DNA of 64,000 nucleotides from Ryuthela nishihirai (GCA_038380435.1 JAWZYU010000667.1:1-64000), one strand, 5' to 3'; shown: positions 45,601 to 55,202, numbered from the stretch's first letter. Numbers and translations: made by a program. Notes: generated by a model not told the origin, from the letters alone.

Positions 45601-48010
45601 GATGGAAATAAAAAAAATTCCAACTCGGAAATCAAATTTTGCCAACTGAGCAAATAATGTATAGGTTTTCGCTCGGTGGGGGTGGGGGGAAATTTTCACG
45701 ACTCTATTGAATTTTGCAAACTAGCCATAATTTCACGGAAATTATCCCAATATTCATATCTCGTCGGAATTGTAGCAAGCCAGTGTGAATTTTGCCTGAT
45801 TTGCCCAAATCTCCTTAATTTTACAAACCTAATACCAGTCCTATCTTTGTATCTCTCCTTCTTTGTCAAGTGACTTCAACATTTTCAAAGTTCCCAATAT
45901 TTTGCTAAGTTTTCTCTATTTTGTCAACTCTTTTTAATTTCACAAACCCAATCCCAATTTTCATACCTCGCCTATATTTCATCAAGTGGATTCGCATTTT
46001 GCCAACTACCCTAGATTTTGCCAACTCGCCTATATTTTACCCAGTGGATTCGAATTTCGCCAACTCCCCTAATTCGCCATAATTTTACAGAAAAAAATCG
46101 CAATTTTTACATCTACCCTGTATTTGCCAAGTCACTTCGAATTTTATCAACTCTCCTTAATTGTACAAGAAAGGCACAATTTTCACAAATCCCTTGTATT
46201 TTACCAAGTTGGCTTCGAATTTTGCCAACTCCCCTAAATTTTGCCAAGAGTTCTCGATTTTGCCAACTCTCCTTAATTTCACAAAACTAATCCCAATTTT
46301 TACCACTCACCTGTACTTTACCAAGTGGATTCGAATTTTGCCAAGAGTTCTAGGTTTTAGCACCTCTCCTTAATTTCATAAAACAATCCCAATTTTACAT
46401 CTCTCCTGAATTTGCCAAATCATTTCAAATTTTTCAAACTCCCCAAAATTTTTCCAAGTTTTCTCGATTTTGTCAACTCTCCTAAGTTTCACAAAAACAA
46501 TCCCAATTTTCGGAACTCGCCCGTATTTTACCAAGTGGATTCGAATTTTGTCAACTGCCCTAGATTTTGCCAAGTTTCCTCGATTTTACCATCTCGCCAC
46601 AATTGTACAGAAAACAAAATTCAAATTTTTACATCTCACCTGATTTTTGCAAAGTCATTCTGAATATTGCCAGCTCCCCCAAGATTTGCCAACTCTCCTA
46701 AATATTGCGAAGTTGCCTCGATTTTGCCAACACGACATAATTTTATAGAAAAAAGATTGCAATTTTTACATCTCACCTGAATTTTGTCGTCTCCACGATT
46801 TTGTCAAGTCACTCCGAATTTTGCCAACTTTCCATAATTTTACAAAAAAATCCCAATTTTTATATCTCATCTGAATTTTGCCAACCCCCCACGATTTTGC
46901 CAAGTCACTCCGAATTTTGCTAACTGCCCCTAGATTTTGCCAACTCCCTACGTTTTGCCAACTAGCAATAATTTTACAGAAACAAAATCCCTATTTTTAT
47001 AGCTCACCTGAATTTTGCCAACTCCCTACGATTTTGAAAAGTCACTCCGAATTTTGACAACTCCCCACGATTTTACCAAATCACTCTGAATTTTGCCAGC
47101 TTCCCCTAGATTTTGTCAACTCCCTAAGTTTTGTCAACTCGTCATAATTTTACATAAAACATCCCAATTTTTACATCTCACCTGAATTTTGCCAACTCCC
47201 CACGATTTTGCCAACTTTTCATAGATTTTTGCCAACTTCCTAAGTTTTCTCAACTCGCCATAATTTTACAGAAAAAAATCCCAATTTTACATCTCACCTG
47301 AATTTTGCCAACTTCCCACGATTTTGTGGGCGGGGGTGGCTCAGTCGGTAGCGCGCCAGGCTCGTAATCTGTACTTCCCAGGTTCGAGTCCCAGCTGGGT
47401 CAGCGTTGAGATTTATCTCCGCAAAATTCCCCGCCCTGCCCACGGTCAGCAGGGGACACCGATGGGCTTGGAAAGGCCGCCGTCCGTCGGAGGGGACGTT
47501 AAGCCGTGGCCCCGTGTGCGGGAGAGCTATACCCTGTACACGTTAAAGAACACGCTCGATGGCCTTGACGGGACGCTATCATCTGTCTCCCACAACTGTT
47601 CCAGTGGGTCCCCTCTCCCAACCTTCTCTGAGCCTTCGGGATCCATGTGACCTGGCCATTTAGCCCATGGTGTGCAAAAAAGTGCCGCTCAGGGGTAAAA
47701 CAACCCACCAACCCAACTCCCCACGATTTTGCCAAGTCACTCCGAATTTTGCCAACTCCTTAAGATTTTGTCAAGTTGTCCCAATTTTTCCAACTCACCT
47801 GTATTTTACGAAGTGGCTTCGAATTTTGCCAACTGCTCTAAATTTTGACATCTCTCCATTTTCCAAACTCCCTAGATTTGCCAAACTGCCTCGATTTTGA
47901 CAAGTCCCCTTAATTTTGCAAAAAAAGATCACAAATTTTCACAACTCATCTAGATTTTACGAAGTCGCTTCGAATTTTACCAACTCCGAGTTATTTTGGG
48001 TGGAGCCTCC
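45600..48010. repeat. Degenerate TTTTGCCAA repeat field
   Basis: About 2.4 kb built from variations of GAATTTTGCCAACTCCCC and GATTTTGCCAAGTCACTCC, about 25 bp each. They are organised into larger blocks of roughly 110-175 bp that begin TCCCAATTTTTACATCTCAC and end with CATAATTTTACAGAAAAA (for example from 46,855, 46,987, 47,161). Divergence rises towards 45,600. A SINE interrupts the field at 47,326-47,715. Open frames within it are by-products. Confidence 0.88.
47326..47715 (+). mobile_element. Family 1 SINE, best-preserved copy
   Basis: tRNA-like head with GGTGGCTCAGTCGGTAGCGC and B box GGTTCGAGTCCC (47,383-47,394), then GAGATTTATCTCCGCAAAA, a conserved body with GGGGACGTTAAGCCGTGG and GTGTGCGGGAGAGCTATACC, and a 3' end with GTGTGCAAAAAAGTGCC. 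CCCACGATTTTG occurs on both sides (47,315-47,326 and 47,720-47,731), but this motif is common in the host repeat field, so it is weak evidence for a TSD. Confidence 0.9.
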
Positions 48011-48158
48011 CCCCATCCCCCCGTGGCTACGCCCCTGTACATAACAATATGCAAATGGCCATACAGGTTATTCTGGTGATGTAATTTCACATCTCGCGGA
48101 GTTGCGCGCAACATGGATTTAACTATAAAACCCTTCACAATGTTCCGACCTATCATTT

Positions 48159-48200
48159 TTCAACTGATAACGAACATCATTATGTTCGTTATCAGTTGAA
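48159..48200. repeat. Perfect 19-bp inverted repeat, 4-nt loop
   Basis: TTCAACTGATAACGAACAT (48,159-48,177) is exactly inverted at 48,182-48,200 with the loop CATT. No gene or repeat is recognised around it. Confidence 0.95.
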
Positions 48201-48549
48201 CAATGTATTGACGTGTGTACACCCATCAAAGATCATCTGATTTATCGGACGTTGAGCCTGCAGATATCTCATGCAATAGTTATGAAGCATGATGGTATAA
48301 CCATTGCCATCGGCCAAATATATTTTGCTAATGATTGGTACGGGTCCTATGCATCCTCAGAAGTCATTTCTTCCGCAAAAATATTCCTTGAATTCTATTG
48401 CAACAGGAAATCTCTGCATTTGCTACTGATTGATAGAGCAGCTTATTGAAATAATGATAGGCAACATTAGTACACACCATAGATTGCCTGTAGAAATAAA
48501 CTTCAGTAATTTTTCATCTGAAAAAAAAAATTATCGGTCACGCGGGGGG

Positions 48550-48915
48550 GGGGGGGGTGGATTTAACCCGTAACTTTCTAGATACATACATGCCAGAGCG
48601 CTCTACCGTTAAACCACGCATTAGAAGCTAATGATCTTCCAGGATTTATCCAGGTCTCCTCTATAGGTCTTAAGGACCCCAAAGTCTCCGAGAAGGACAC
48701 CAGACAGCTCTTAGAAGACATATGGTGGCCCTGTGAGCAAGAGAGCCATCTCCTGTGCATGTTAAGGAACACGCCGTCTTGACGGCGGGCTTCCATATGT
48801 CTCCTAAGAGCTGTCCGGTGTCCTTCTCGGAGCCATTGGGGTCCTTAAGACCTATAGAGGAGACCTGGATAAATCTTGGAAGATTATTAGCTTCTAATGC
48901 ATGGTTTAACTTCTA
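48550..48915. mobile_element. Palindromic SINE copy with about 118-bp arms
   Basis: The left arm 48,608-48,725 (GTTAAACCACGCATTAGAAG onward) is the near-perfect inverse of 48,793-48,910 (ending CTTCTAATGCATGGTTTAAC). The spacer of about 67 bp and the right arm are family-1 SINE body. Outside the left arm, 48,560-48,610 resembles a minus-strand tRNA head (inverse of GGTTTAACGGTAGAGCGCTC with a decayed B box). A C/G homopolymer of 15 G lies at 48,544. Confidence 0.85.
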
Positions 48916-49219
48916 ATGCGTAACTTTAGATCCGACCCATCGAACGGCGGCTTTTCCAACCCCATCGATGTCCCCTTTCTCACCTTGGGGAGGGGGAGGA
49001 TTAGCAAAGATAATTCTGAATGCTCTCATAGTCGAAACTACGAAGTGCAGATAACGAGGCTTACACGTTTCCGACTGAGAGACCCTTCTCTTCTATGTAT
49101 TAGTGAAATATCCGGTGCTGCCAAGGAACAGCAAGAAGCAGATGGCCTTTATGGTTTATAACCGGTGCGTAAAATGCTTATTTTTACTTGTTCTGTATCA
49201 TCATTGGTGTTTAAAATAC
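48916..49219. other. Partial SINE-like and unassigned DNA before the LTR element
   Basis: CATCGAACGGCGGCTTTTCC and CCCATCGATGTCCCC resemble a minus-strand piece of the family-1 SINE body. No gene is seen. Confidence 0.4.
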
Positions 49220-49777
49220 TGTTGCGAATTACAAAATACGGATATGCACTGGACGTGAGTAATAATAACTATATTTTAAAGCCAAATGTAATACAATGCA
49301 AATCGTTACAAAGAAAATATGGATGTAGTTTTTCATAAACAAATCGACTACTAACATGCAAAAGTCATTAACATTCCTGCACAGAGTACACAACACAGCT
49401 CAGTCTATACTACTAAACTTTTACCTCTATACTGTCTGTCGTGTCTCTTGAATACCTTATATACCAGGTATAAAGAATCCTTCTTCTTGTTAGATCACTA
49501 GACGTATCCTCTAGCAAAACATAACTACCGCCCGTGCACACACCAATACAAGATACTTCTTGACTTTTACTTATCGCGCACAGACTCAAACCATCTGAAC
49601 AACCTTTCAGATCTCAGAACTTTAACACACTGCACACTGCTATATTTTTATTCTTCTTCTTCTGAACTGTTCTAAGTTCCAAATCGTTGGCTAATTGAAT
49701 CTCACGTAGAAGCACACACGAGGGTTACAATCACGTTAACTCGTGAAGTCACTGTAGCGCGTTCATCTGTCGTAACA
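49220..49777 (-). repeat. 3' LTR (558 bp)
   Basis: Same length as the 5' LTR, with two substitutions and no indels found by reading both through. It is preceded on the minus strand by the polypurine tract. Confidence 0.95.
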
Positions 49778-50135
49778 CTGCCCCCTCCTTAGGTCTTGTT
49801 CGTCCCGAACAATTCTGGATTCCGAAGCTTCTTCAGTTCTTCGATGAAACGGGGCCAAACGATTCATGGGAACCACCTTGCACTTTGTAGTTGAACGTCG
49901 ACGAATGCGATACATCACGCCGTTAATCCTGTTAACTACTGTGTAAGGACCTCCCAAAGTTCTCTGTAGTCTCGGTGAAAGTCTCCTCTTTCCACGTGGA
50001 ATAGTTGGACGTCGACGAATGCGATACATCACGTCGTTAATCATGTTAACTACTGTATCAGGACCTCCCCAAGGTCTCTGGTGTCTCGGTGAATGTCTCC
50101 TCTTTCCACGTGGAGTTATTTTCTCTACAGCAGTA
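49763..50135 (-). pseudogene. Gypsy integrase C-terminal GPY/F region, tandemly duplicated
   Basis: RGKRRLSPRLQRTLGGPYTV, VNRINGVMYRIRRRS and CKVVPMNRLAPF show the GPY/F-type end of a Ty3/gypsy integrase. A segment of about 114 bp (CGTCGACGAATGCGATACAT near 49,898 and 50,012) is duplicated. The frame runs up to the polypurine tract, as in normal gypsy elements, and identifies the retroelement lineage. Confidence 0.82.
49778..49792 (-). promoter_or_regulatory. Polypurine tract
   Basis: The minus strand reads CTAAGGAGGGGGCAG immediately before the 3' LTR, the expected place and composition for plus-strand priming. Confidence 0.75.
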
Positions 50136-50301
50136 GGTGAACATGTATTTTATTCCACTGTATTCAAAATACGGACGGCTGTCTTCTTTAGGAAGGTGAC
50201 GAGTTTATTGCTTTTGTTTTGCTTCTGGTGATAAAAAGAACATTTCATTATCACGTGTTTCCTCAGTTTATCCCACATGTTTGTGTCAAAATGGAAGCGA
50301 A

Positions 50302-50470
50302 TCACATTATGACATTATGACGTAGATTTTCTTTCTCACTGAAGCCTCGTCCACAAGCAGAATACGTGTAAGGCCTATAGCCCTTGTGAACACGTTTATG
50401 TCTCCGCAGGGAGGAGAATCGACTAACAGTTTTCGTGCAAAACCTGTAAAAAGTTTTCTTCTTTGTCGAA
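50302..50470 (-). pseudogene. C2H2 zinc-finger fragment fused after the phosphorylase
   Basis: In the same minus-strand frame as the phosphorylase tail, TVSRFSSLRRHKRVHKGYRP resembles the end of a C2H2 finger with its linker, followed by YTYSACGRGFSEKENLRH, a second finger that has lost its first cysteine and its last histidine. The frame ends at 50,302. This is a second host-like sequence, either captured with the phosphorylase or in a separate event. Confidence 0.65.
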
Positions 50471-50559
50471 AGTTTTCTCCTTTGGATTTTTAATTCTATC
50501 AACAGTAACAAGGAATGAAAGTCATTAGTGACATAAAATCTAGGGAGGAGTTTCATCCT

Positions 50560-51710
50560 CCAGTCTGACCATTCTGTCAGTTGACACTCACTTAATTCAG
50601 AACTGTCGTGATGAACCTTCAGCCATATTTCACCCGATTCAATTTGATCCCCAAGGTGCTTCACAATTATAATATCAGCTCCATAATTCTTTTTAGCGCT
50701 TCGGTCCATCTCCTCCTTCCATACTCTTGCTAGAACTGCAGCTTCTAATCCGACAACCTTACCTGTTTCTCCTGTATAAGTGAAATCAGTGATGTGTCGG
50801 GCTGCTAGCAATATTTTTTCTGTTTTACCTTCACATAGCCAGCTTGCAACATCTTCAGATACTCCTTGTTCTATTAACATGTTACGAAACTTGTTCAAAG
50901 CATTGCCGTTATGCAGAACCTTGCGGGCACGTGATGCTTCATCTACCCTATTATCCACAATGTTCACCAAACGCAGAAGTTCTCCTCCTAACTCTTCGAC
51001 GAGCTCTTGCAGTTCCAAGGATCCGTTACCAAGGAAACACTGAACAGCTTCCATCACTTCCAGAGAGTTGTCAACAGAGTTTTCAAGAGGTGAATCCATG
51101 TTGCTGATAACAGCTGAACAACTCAAACTCTTCATTCCACGAGTTTGTGATGCTGCAACCATTTTCTTAACTAAATCAACAGCAACATCTTCTGTACTGA
51201 TGAGATCAATAGCTCCTTTTCCGAATTCAACATCATAAACCAAAGCGCACACTCCTTCAGCCAGCTTTTTGGACACAATTGAGCATCTCATTAGAGGAAC
51301 GCTATCTACGGTAGCCGTCAGATCCTTGCAGCGGTAAATCTCCTTATCTGTTGGCACCAGCTCCTCTGTCTGTCCTACGATGTCTTCCATCATCTGCTCG
51401 ATTTTATCCTACGATGTCTTCCATCATCTGATCCGACGTCTTCCATCATCTGCTCGATTTTATCTTTAGTGCAGTCGACTGTGAAGCCAGGGACGGATTC
51501 CAATTTGTCCAGAGTATCTCCCGTCAATTGGAGAGCACGACCGGAGATCATAGGGACCTTGAGACCTAAAGCAGCAAGTGCAGGAGCTAAGACAAGACTC
51601 ACTTTGTCGCCGACACCTCCTGTGCTGTGTTTATCTACCATCCGATGGCGCCACTCGGGTCTCCAGCAAAACACATGACCCGAGGAGGTCATAGTTGCTG
51701 TTTCTTCCGA
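50560..51710 (-). pseudogene. Thymidine phosphorylase (intronless, N-terminally truncated) inside the LTR element
   Basis: Thymidine phosphorylase splits thymidine with phosphate into thymine and deoxyribose-1-phosphate. On the minus strand, SGHVFCW and PEWRHR lead into [20 protein letters not shown], the family's phosphate-binding signature, then [20 protein letters not shown]. After a frame break at 51,374-51,464 (a local triplication of GTCTTCCATCATCTG) come IVGQTEELVPTDKEIY, LTATVDSVPLMRCSIVSKKL and LEVMEAVQCFLGNG, ending near ESGEIWLKVHHD. About 95 N-terminal residues of a roughly 480-residue enzyme are missing. The arginine of the ARD motif is lysine (CKD), and GHTGGT reads QLTGDT, so activity is doubtful. 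No intron interrupts it, as expected of a captured cDNA. The symbol is left blank because the copy is defective. Confidence 0.88.
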
Positions 51711-52513
51711 ATTCACTTTCTTGGAGCTCTCATTGTAATTAGCCAGGGAAATATCAGTCATGATTGCCAAATTGTTCATTCTGGAGATCAGCGACGAGTT
51801 TTGTAACATGATATTGTCCACTTTAGAGCTCTTGTAGTCGTGATTAAACTTTTCTATATCCTTATAATCTAAATGGTTATAATGTCCAAATCTGCGCATT
51901 GACTTTTCAGAAAAGAAATTCAGCATGGCTACGTTGAGATTGTCTGAGGGCTTCACTTCTCTCTGATCGTAACTCTGAGGCTTAGTTTCATCCAGAAAGT
52001 TAGTCTTTGAAGTACTGTCTCTGCGTGAAGCTCCTTTACTAGCATCACCTGTTACGCTTCTATGCCATTCTTCTTTCTTAAATCCCCACTTTCTATAAAC
52101 GATTCGAGTGTGGCTATATGCTTCGGAAAAATCTCTCCGACTTCCCCAGTAACGTCGAATGGCACTTTGTATCTATGATGAATGGACGCCTCTTCTTTAC
52201 TCGGACCACTCTGCGAAACGTAATCTCTGTTTCGTTCCCCCTCATTACCACTCGTTACTCTGCCTTTGCGATAATTGTCCATGACGCATTTTGCTGACGG
52301 CGAGGAATAGAATACCTTTCGGGTGGATCTCTCTTCAGATCTGCCAGACTTGTATACCTAGGTATTTTGAAGTGCAAAGCGTACTGTATAGTCTCACAGC
52401 TCTCTGATCTGTGTGATAGTTCTTCACAGTTCCTAGACATGTCACCAGCGACATAGACACTCTGTCATGCATTACCAGTAGTTGCGTGGTCAAAGGCATT
52501 ATCTGCGCTATCT
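51710..52513 (-). pseudogene. Middle region of the LTR element, frame-broken
   Basis: Four short minus-strand frames overlap in different phases (for example MDNYRKGRVTSGNEGERNRD from 52,282 and [20 protein letters not shown] from 51,956). Composition is hydrophilic and similar to the gag-like ORF, suggesting one ancestral frame with indels. No domain recognised. Confidence 0.45.
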
Positions 52514-53521
52514 CTACGTTTCTTGATTTCCAGTAGCAGATCCACATTTCGAGATTCTCCTTTCTTGCGAAGATTCGATTCTTTTGTAGTCTTCCTCTCG
52601 CACTTTCTCCATCTCTCTTGAGATCTCTTCAATCCATATGAAGGCTTCATCAGAACGCCGCTGCCCCAGCAAGCTTCTCCTGTCCGTCGAATTTTGTAAA
52701 AACGAATTGAATCTACATTGCTTCTTTTTCAGATAGCGAAGAATCCCGGAATGTTTTCTGGTTCCGCATCGTTTCTTAAATTGCTTCTTTTTCAGATAGC
52801 GAAGGATCTTGGAATGTTTTCTGGTTCCGCATCGTTTCTTTCCCGCATCAGCATTATGTTCATCTGTACTATAGCTCCCACTGCTGGAGATATATTCACC
52901 TTCAACCAATTTCGTTGTCTTAACTGTAACAACATCTCTACCAGCTCTCGCTTCTTGCATAATTTTGTTCCTATAATTTTTATACTGCCCAACAATATTC
53001 TTATGGTTAGCATCTTTAAAACATTGTTCATCTATACTGTTACCTCCAGTGCTGTTAGTTTCGCAAATTTCACCTATTGGTTTTGGATTCACATTTTGAC
53101 ATGCGTTGCCTTTCTCTTTTTCTTTTCCATGTTTACAATCTAACTTAACACTATCAAGATCATCTTTTTCACTGACAAATTCAACATTTAAGCTATTGCA
53201 TTGTCTATTGAGTTCGGTTTTAATATCCTTGAACTGATCAATAATCTTACTAACTTGAGAAGCCACTTCAGCTCTCATCTCAGTATTTTGTGCGGCTATT
53301 TCGGCTTTCAAATCATCTTTTTGAGAAACTATCTCAGTTCTCAACTCATTATTTTGTGCGGCCAGGTCACCTATTTTATTTCTCAACTCATTATTTTGTG
53401 CGGCCATTTCGCTTCTCTGGGCAGCTATTTCACCTTTAATGTATGTTTTCTGTGTAGCCATATCGGCTTTCAGGTCAGTCATCAGCTTTATTAACTCATC
53501 CATACTTCTAGTGAAAGGCAT
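52514..53521 (-). CDS. Gag-like coiled-coil ORF of the LTR element
   Basis: A 335-codon ORF starting 12 nt after the primer-binding site: MPFTRSMDELIKLMTDLKAD, then a long helical region with repeated AAQNNELR and SQKDDLKAEIAAQ units (residues ~25-110), predicted to form a coiled coil. The second half is hydrophilic and holds a 60-bp duplication (about 52,735-52,855) that repeats KKRCGTRKHS-ILRYLKKKQ. No capsid core or CCHC knuckle is seen. The N-terminus resembles gypsy-type gag starts (MPxTRS), but the second half may itself be captured host sequence. Start chosen as the first ATG after the PBS. Confidence 0.7.
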   Translation of the reverse strand: MPFTRSMDELIKLMTDLKADMATQKTYIKGEIAAQRSEMAAQNNELRNKIGDLAAQNNELRTEIVSQKDDLKAEIAAQNTEMRAEVASQVSKIIDQFKDIKTELNRQCNSLNVEFVSEKDDLDSVKLDCKHGKEKEKGNACQNVNPKPIGEICETNSTGGNSIDEQCFKDANHKNIVGQYKNYRNKIMQEARAGRDVVTVKTTKLVEGEYISSSGSYSTDEHNADAGKKRCGTRKHSKILRYLKKKQFKKRCGTRKHSGILRYLKKKQCRFNSFLQNSTDRRSLLGQRRSDEAFIWIEEISREMEKVREEDYKRIESSQERRISKCGSATGNQET

Positions 53522-53532
53522 TCAATTAAATG

Positions 53533-53550
53533 ATCCCACTCCTGACACCA
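53533..53550 (-). promoter_or_regulatory. Primer-binding site, tRNA-Leu-like
   Basis: Two bases after the 5' LTR the minus strand reads TGGTGTCAGGAGTGGGAT. This is the complement of a tRNA 3' end with CCA, and it fits the leucine tRNA acceptor and T-arm as I remember it. It would prime minus-strand synthesis. Confidence 0.75.
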
Positions 53551-53552
53551 AA

Positions 53553-54110
53553 TGTTGCGAATTACAAGATACGGATATGCACTGGACGTGAGTAATAATA
53601 ACTATATTTTAAAGCCAAATGTAATACAATGCAAATCGTTACAAAGAAAATATGGATGTAGTTTTTCATAAACAAATCGACTACTAACATGCAAAAGTCA
53701 TTAACATTCCTGCACAGAGTACACAACACAGCTCAGTCTATACTACTAAACTTTTACCTCTATACTGTCTGTCGTGTCTCTTGAATACCTTATATACCAG
53801 GTATAAAGAATCCTTCTTCTTGTTAGATCACTAGACGTATCCTCTAGCAAAACATAACTACCGCCCGTGCACACACCAATACAAGATACTTCTTGACTTT
53901 TACTTATCGCGCACAGACTCAAACCATCTGAACAACCTTTCAGATCTCAGAACTTTAACACACTGCACACTGCTATATTTTCATTCTTCTTCTTCTGAAC
54001 TGTTCTAAGTTCCAAATCGTTGGCTAATTGAATCTCACGTAGAAGCACACACGAGGGTTACAATCACGTTAACTCGTGAAGTCACTGTAGCGCGTTCATC
54101 TGTCGTAACA
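53553..54110 (-). repeat. 5' LTR (558 bp)
   Basis: On the minus strand it begins TGTTACGACAGATGAACGCG and ends GTAATTCGCAACA. A TATA-like TATATAAGG lies at 53,796-53,788, about 320 bp from the 5' edge, suggesting the promoter. It differs from the other LTR at two positions only (GAT/AAT near 53,567 and C/T near 53,983). Confidence 0.95.
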
Positions 54111-55031
54111 ATACTCTCTATCCACCACTGCTTTCTATATTCAAAACTCGCATCATTTAAAGTTCCAAATCACCATACCATGTAATTATTTCTGCTTTTG
54201 AGATTGGAGAAATGGATTAATGTTTTGTTGCTTTGTTTGCAACTTTTATACATATTGTCTTTCTGACCTGTCCGAAAAGTATACAATTACTCAGGTTTAA
54301 TTTGAACTTCTTCGTTTAAAAAATCAATTAAATGTTAATGAGCAGAATGAACTGTTGTGAATGATTATAATGAAAATAATGGGATAGTATAACAAAGCTT
54401 TCATGACAAATGTTCTTAGTTCCTACTAATAGTAAACTACGAAAAGGTGCATTGTGGCCTGTGCATTATTCCAGAGGATTCCTTTTTGTCTCATAATATG
54501 AATGAGGAATTTTAAGAAGTCGCAAATTATGATGCTATTTAAAATAATGATCGTTTACCTGAAATGCATTTCTCTGTTCTGCTTGAAATAATGATTATTC
54601 GATGGCAATAAATGAATGATCTATCCGAGTTGATAATTTTTCCTTGATTTTGAAAAATTTTTCGATATCTTTGGTTAATGGTTTTAAGCGTTGATCTGTC
54701 GACTGTTTTACGTTATACATTGAATGCATTCAATTAAAATTATCTGTAAGTCTTGGGCACAGTAAACATTCTTCAAGAAGGCATCTTAGGTGAAAAGGGT
54801 CATATATGAGATCCTTGGATAGTCAGCCGTAACTATCATTACTGGCAGTTTAGATGCAATGAGCAGATATTTAATGGATTAGAAAAACCGCAAACGCTAT
54901 GTGTTCCATTTCCCGAGCTGAAATAGTTTTATTTTTTACTGCAACTCAGCAAACTTCGAAAATCCAATAGAAATAACAGTTGAATTCATAACACTCTTAG
55001 AATAAGTATTTAAATTCAATACAGGAAAAAT
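54111..55031. other. AT-rich intergenic DNA
   Basis: No ORF, repeat or regulatory motif recognised beyond short A/T runs. Confidence 0.55.
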
Positions 55032-55202
55032 ATAACTTTATTTACTTGTGATTTCTATCCCTGACAGTGATCGTTCTCCGAGGAAGTTACAGTCCTGTTG
55101 GAACTCTCTTCTTTCTTCCAATAAGACTGAAATTCCTCGGAAAGCGATGCCAGTCGGGGATAGGAATATAAGGAGTAATTGTTCACAAGTGAATAAAGTT
55201 AT
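55032..55202. repeat. 171-bp fold-back element
   Basis: ATAACTTTATTTACTTGTGA at the left matches the inverse of the right end (ATAACTTTATTCACTTGTGA). Pairing resumes inward at CTATCCCTGAC, CCGAGGAA, AGTCCTGTTGGAA and their complements, so nearly the whole unit can fold into one imperfect hairpin. It is longer than usual animal pre-miRNAs. Probably a foldback MITE. Confidence 0.75.

Larger units (their letters stand above)
49220..54110 (-). mobile_element. LTR retrotransposon carrying a captured thymidine phosphorylase sequence
   Basis: A 4,891-bp element on the minus strand with two 558-bp LTRs, 4-bp TSD ATAC (49,216-49,219 and 54,111-54,114), TGTT...AACA ends, a primer-binding site and a polypurine tract. 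In element order the interior holds: a coiled-coil gag-like ORF, a low-identity middle, a thymidine phosphorylase sequence lacking the N-terminus, a C2H2 zinc-finger fragment, and a gypsy integrase C-terminal (GPY/F) region. No protease, RT, RNase H or integrase core is present. It is therefore nonautonomous and, by its tail, of Ty3/gypsy descent. The layout equals that of transducing retroelements in which a host cDNA replaced pol. Confidence 0.9.

Noticed and set aside
47326..47396. Functional tRNA gene
   Set aside because: Same reason: the head is followed by a conserved SINE body present in at least five other places.
48213..48449. 78-codon plus-strand frame (MCTPIKDHLIYRTLSL...)
   Set aside because: No recognisable domain, no splice context, and it is next to a palindrome. 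I could not separate it from chance.
49220..54110. Thymidine phosphorylase as recent bacterial gene transfer
   Set aside because: It lies between LTRs with gag and integrase remnants, is fused to an animal-type zinc finger, and has PEWRHR before the KHSTGG block in an animal-like arrangement. Capture from the host is simpler. A search would be decisive.
55032..55202. pre-miRNA
   Set aside because: 171 bp with arms of about 80 bp and several interruptions is larger than usual animal precursors, and no small-RNA evidence can be seen.
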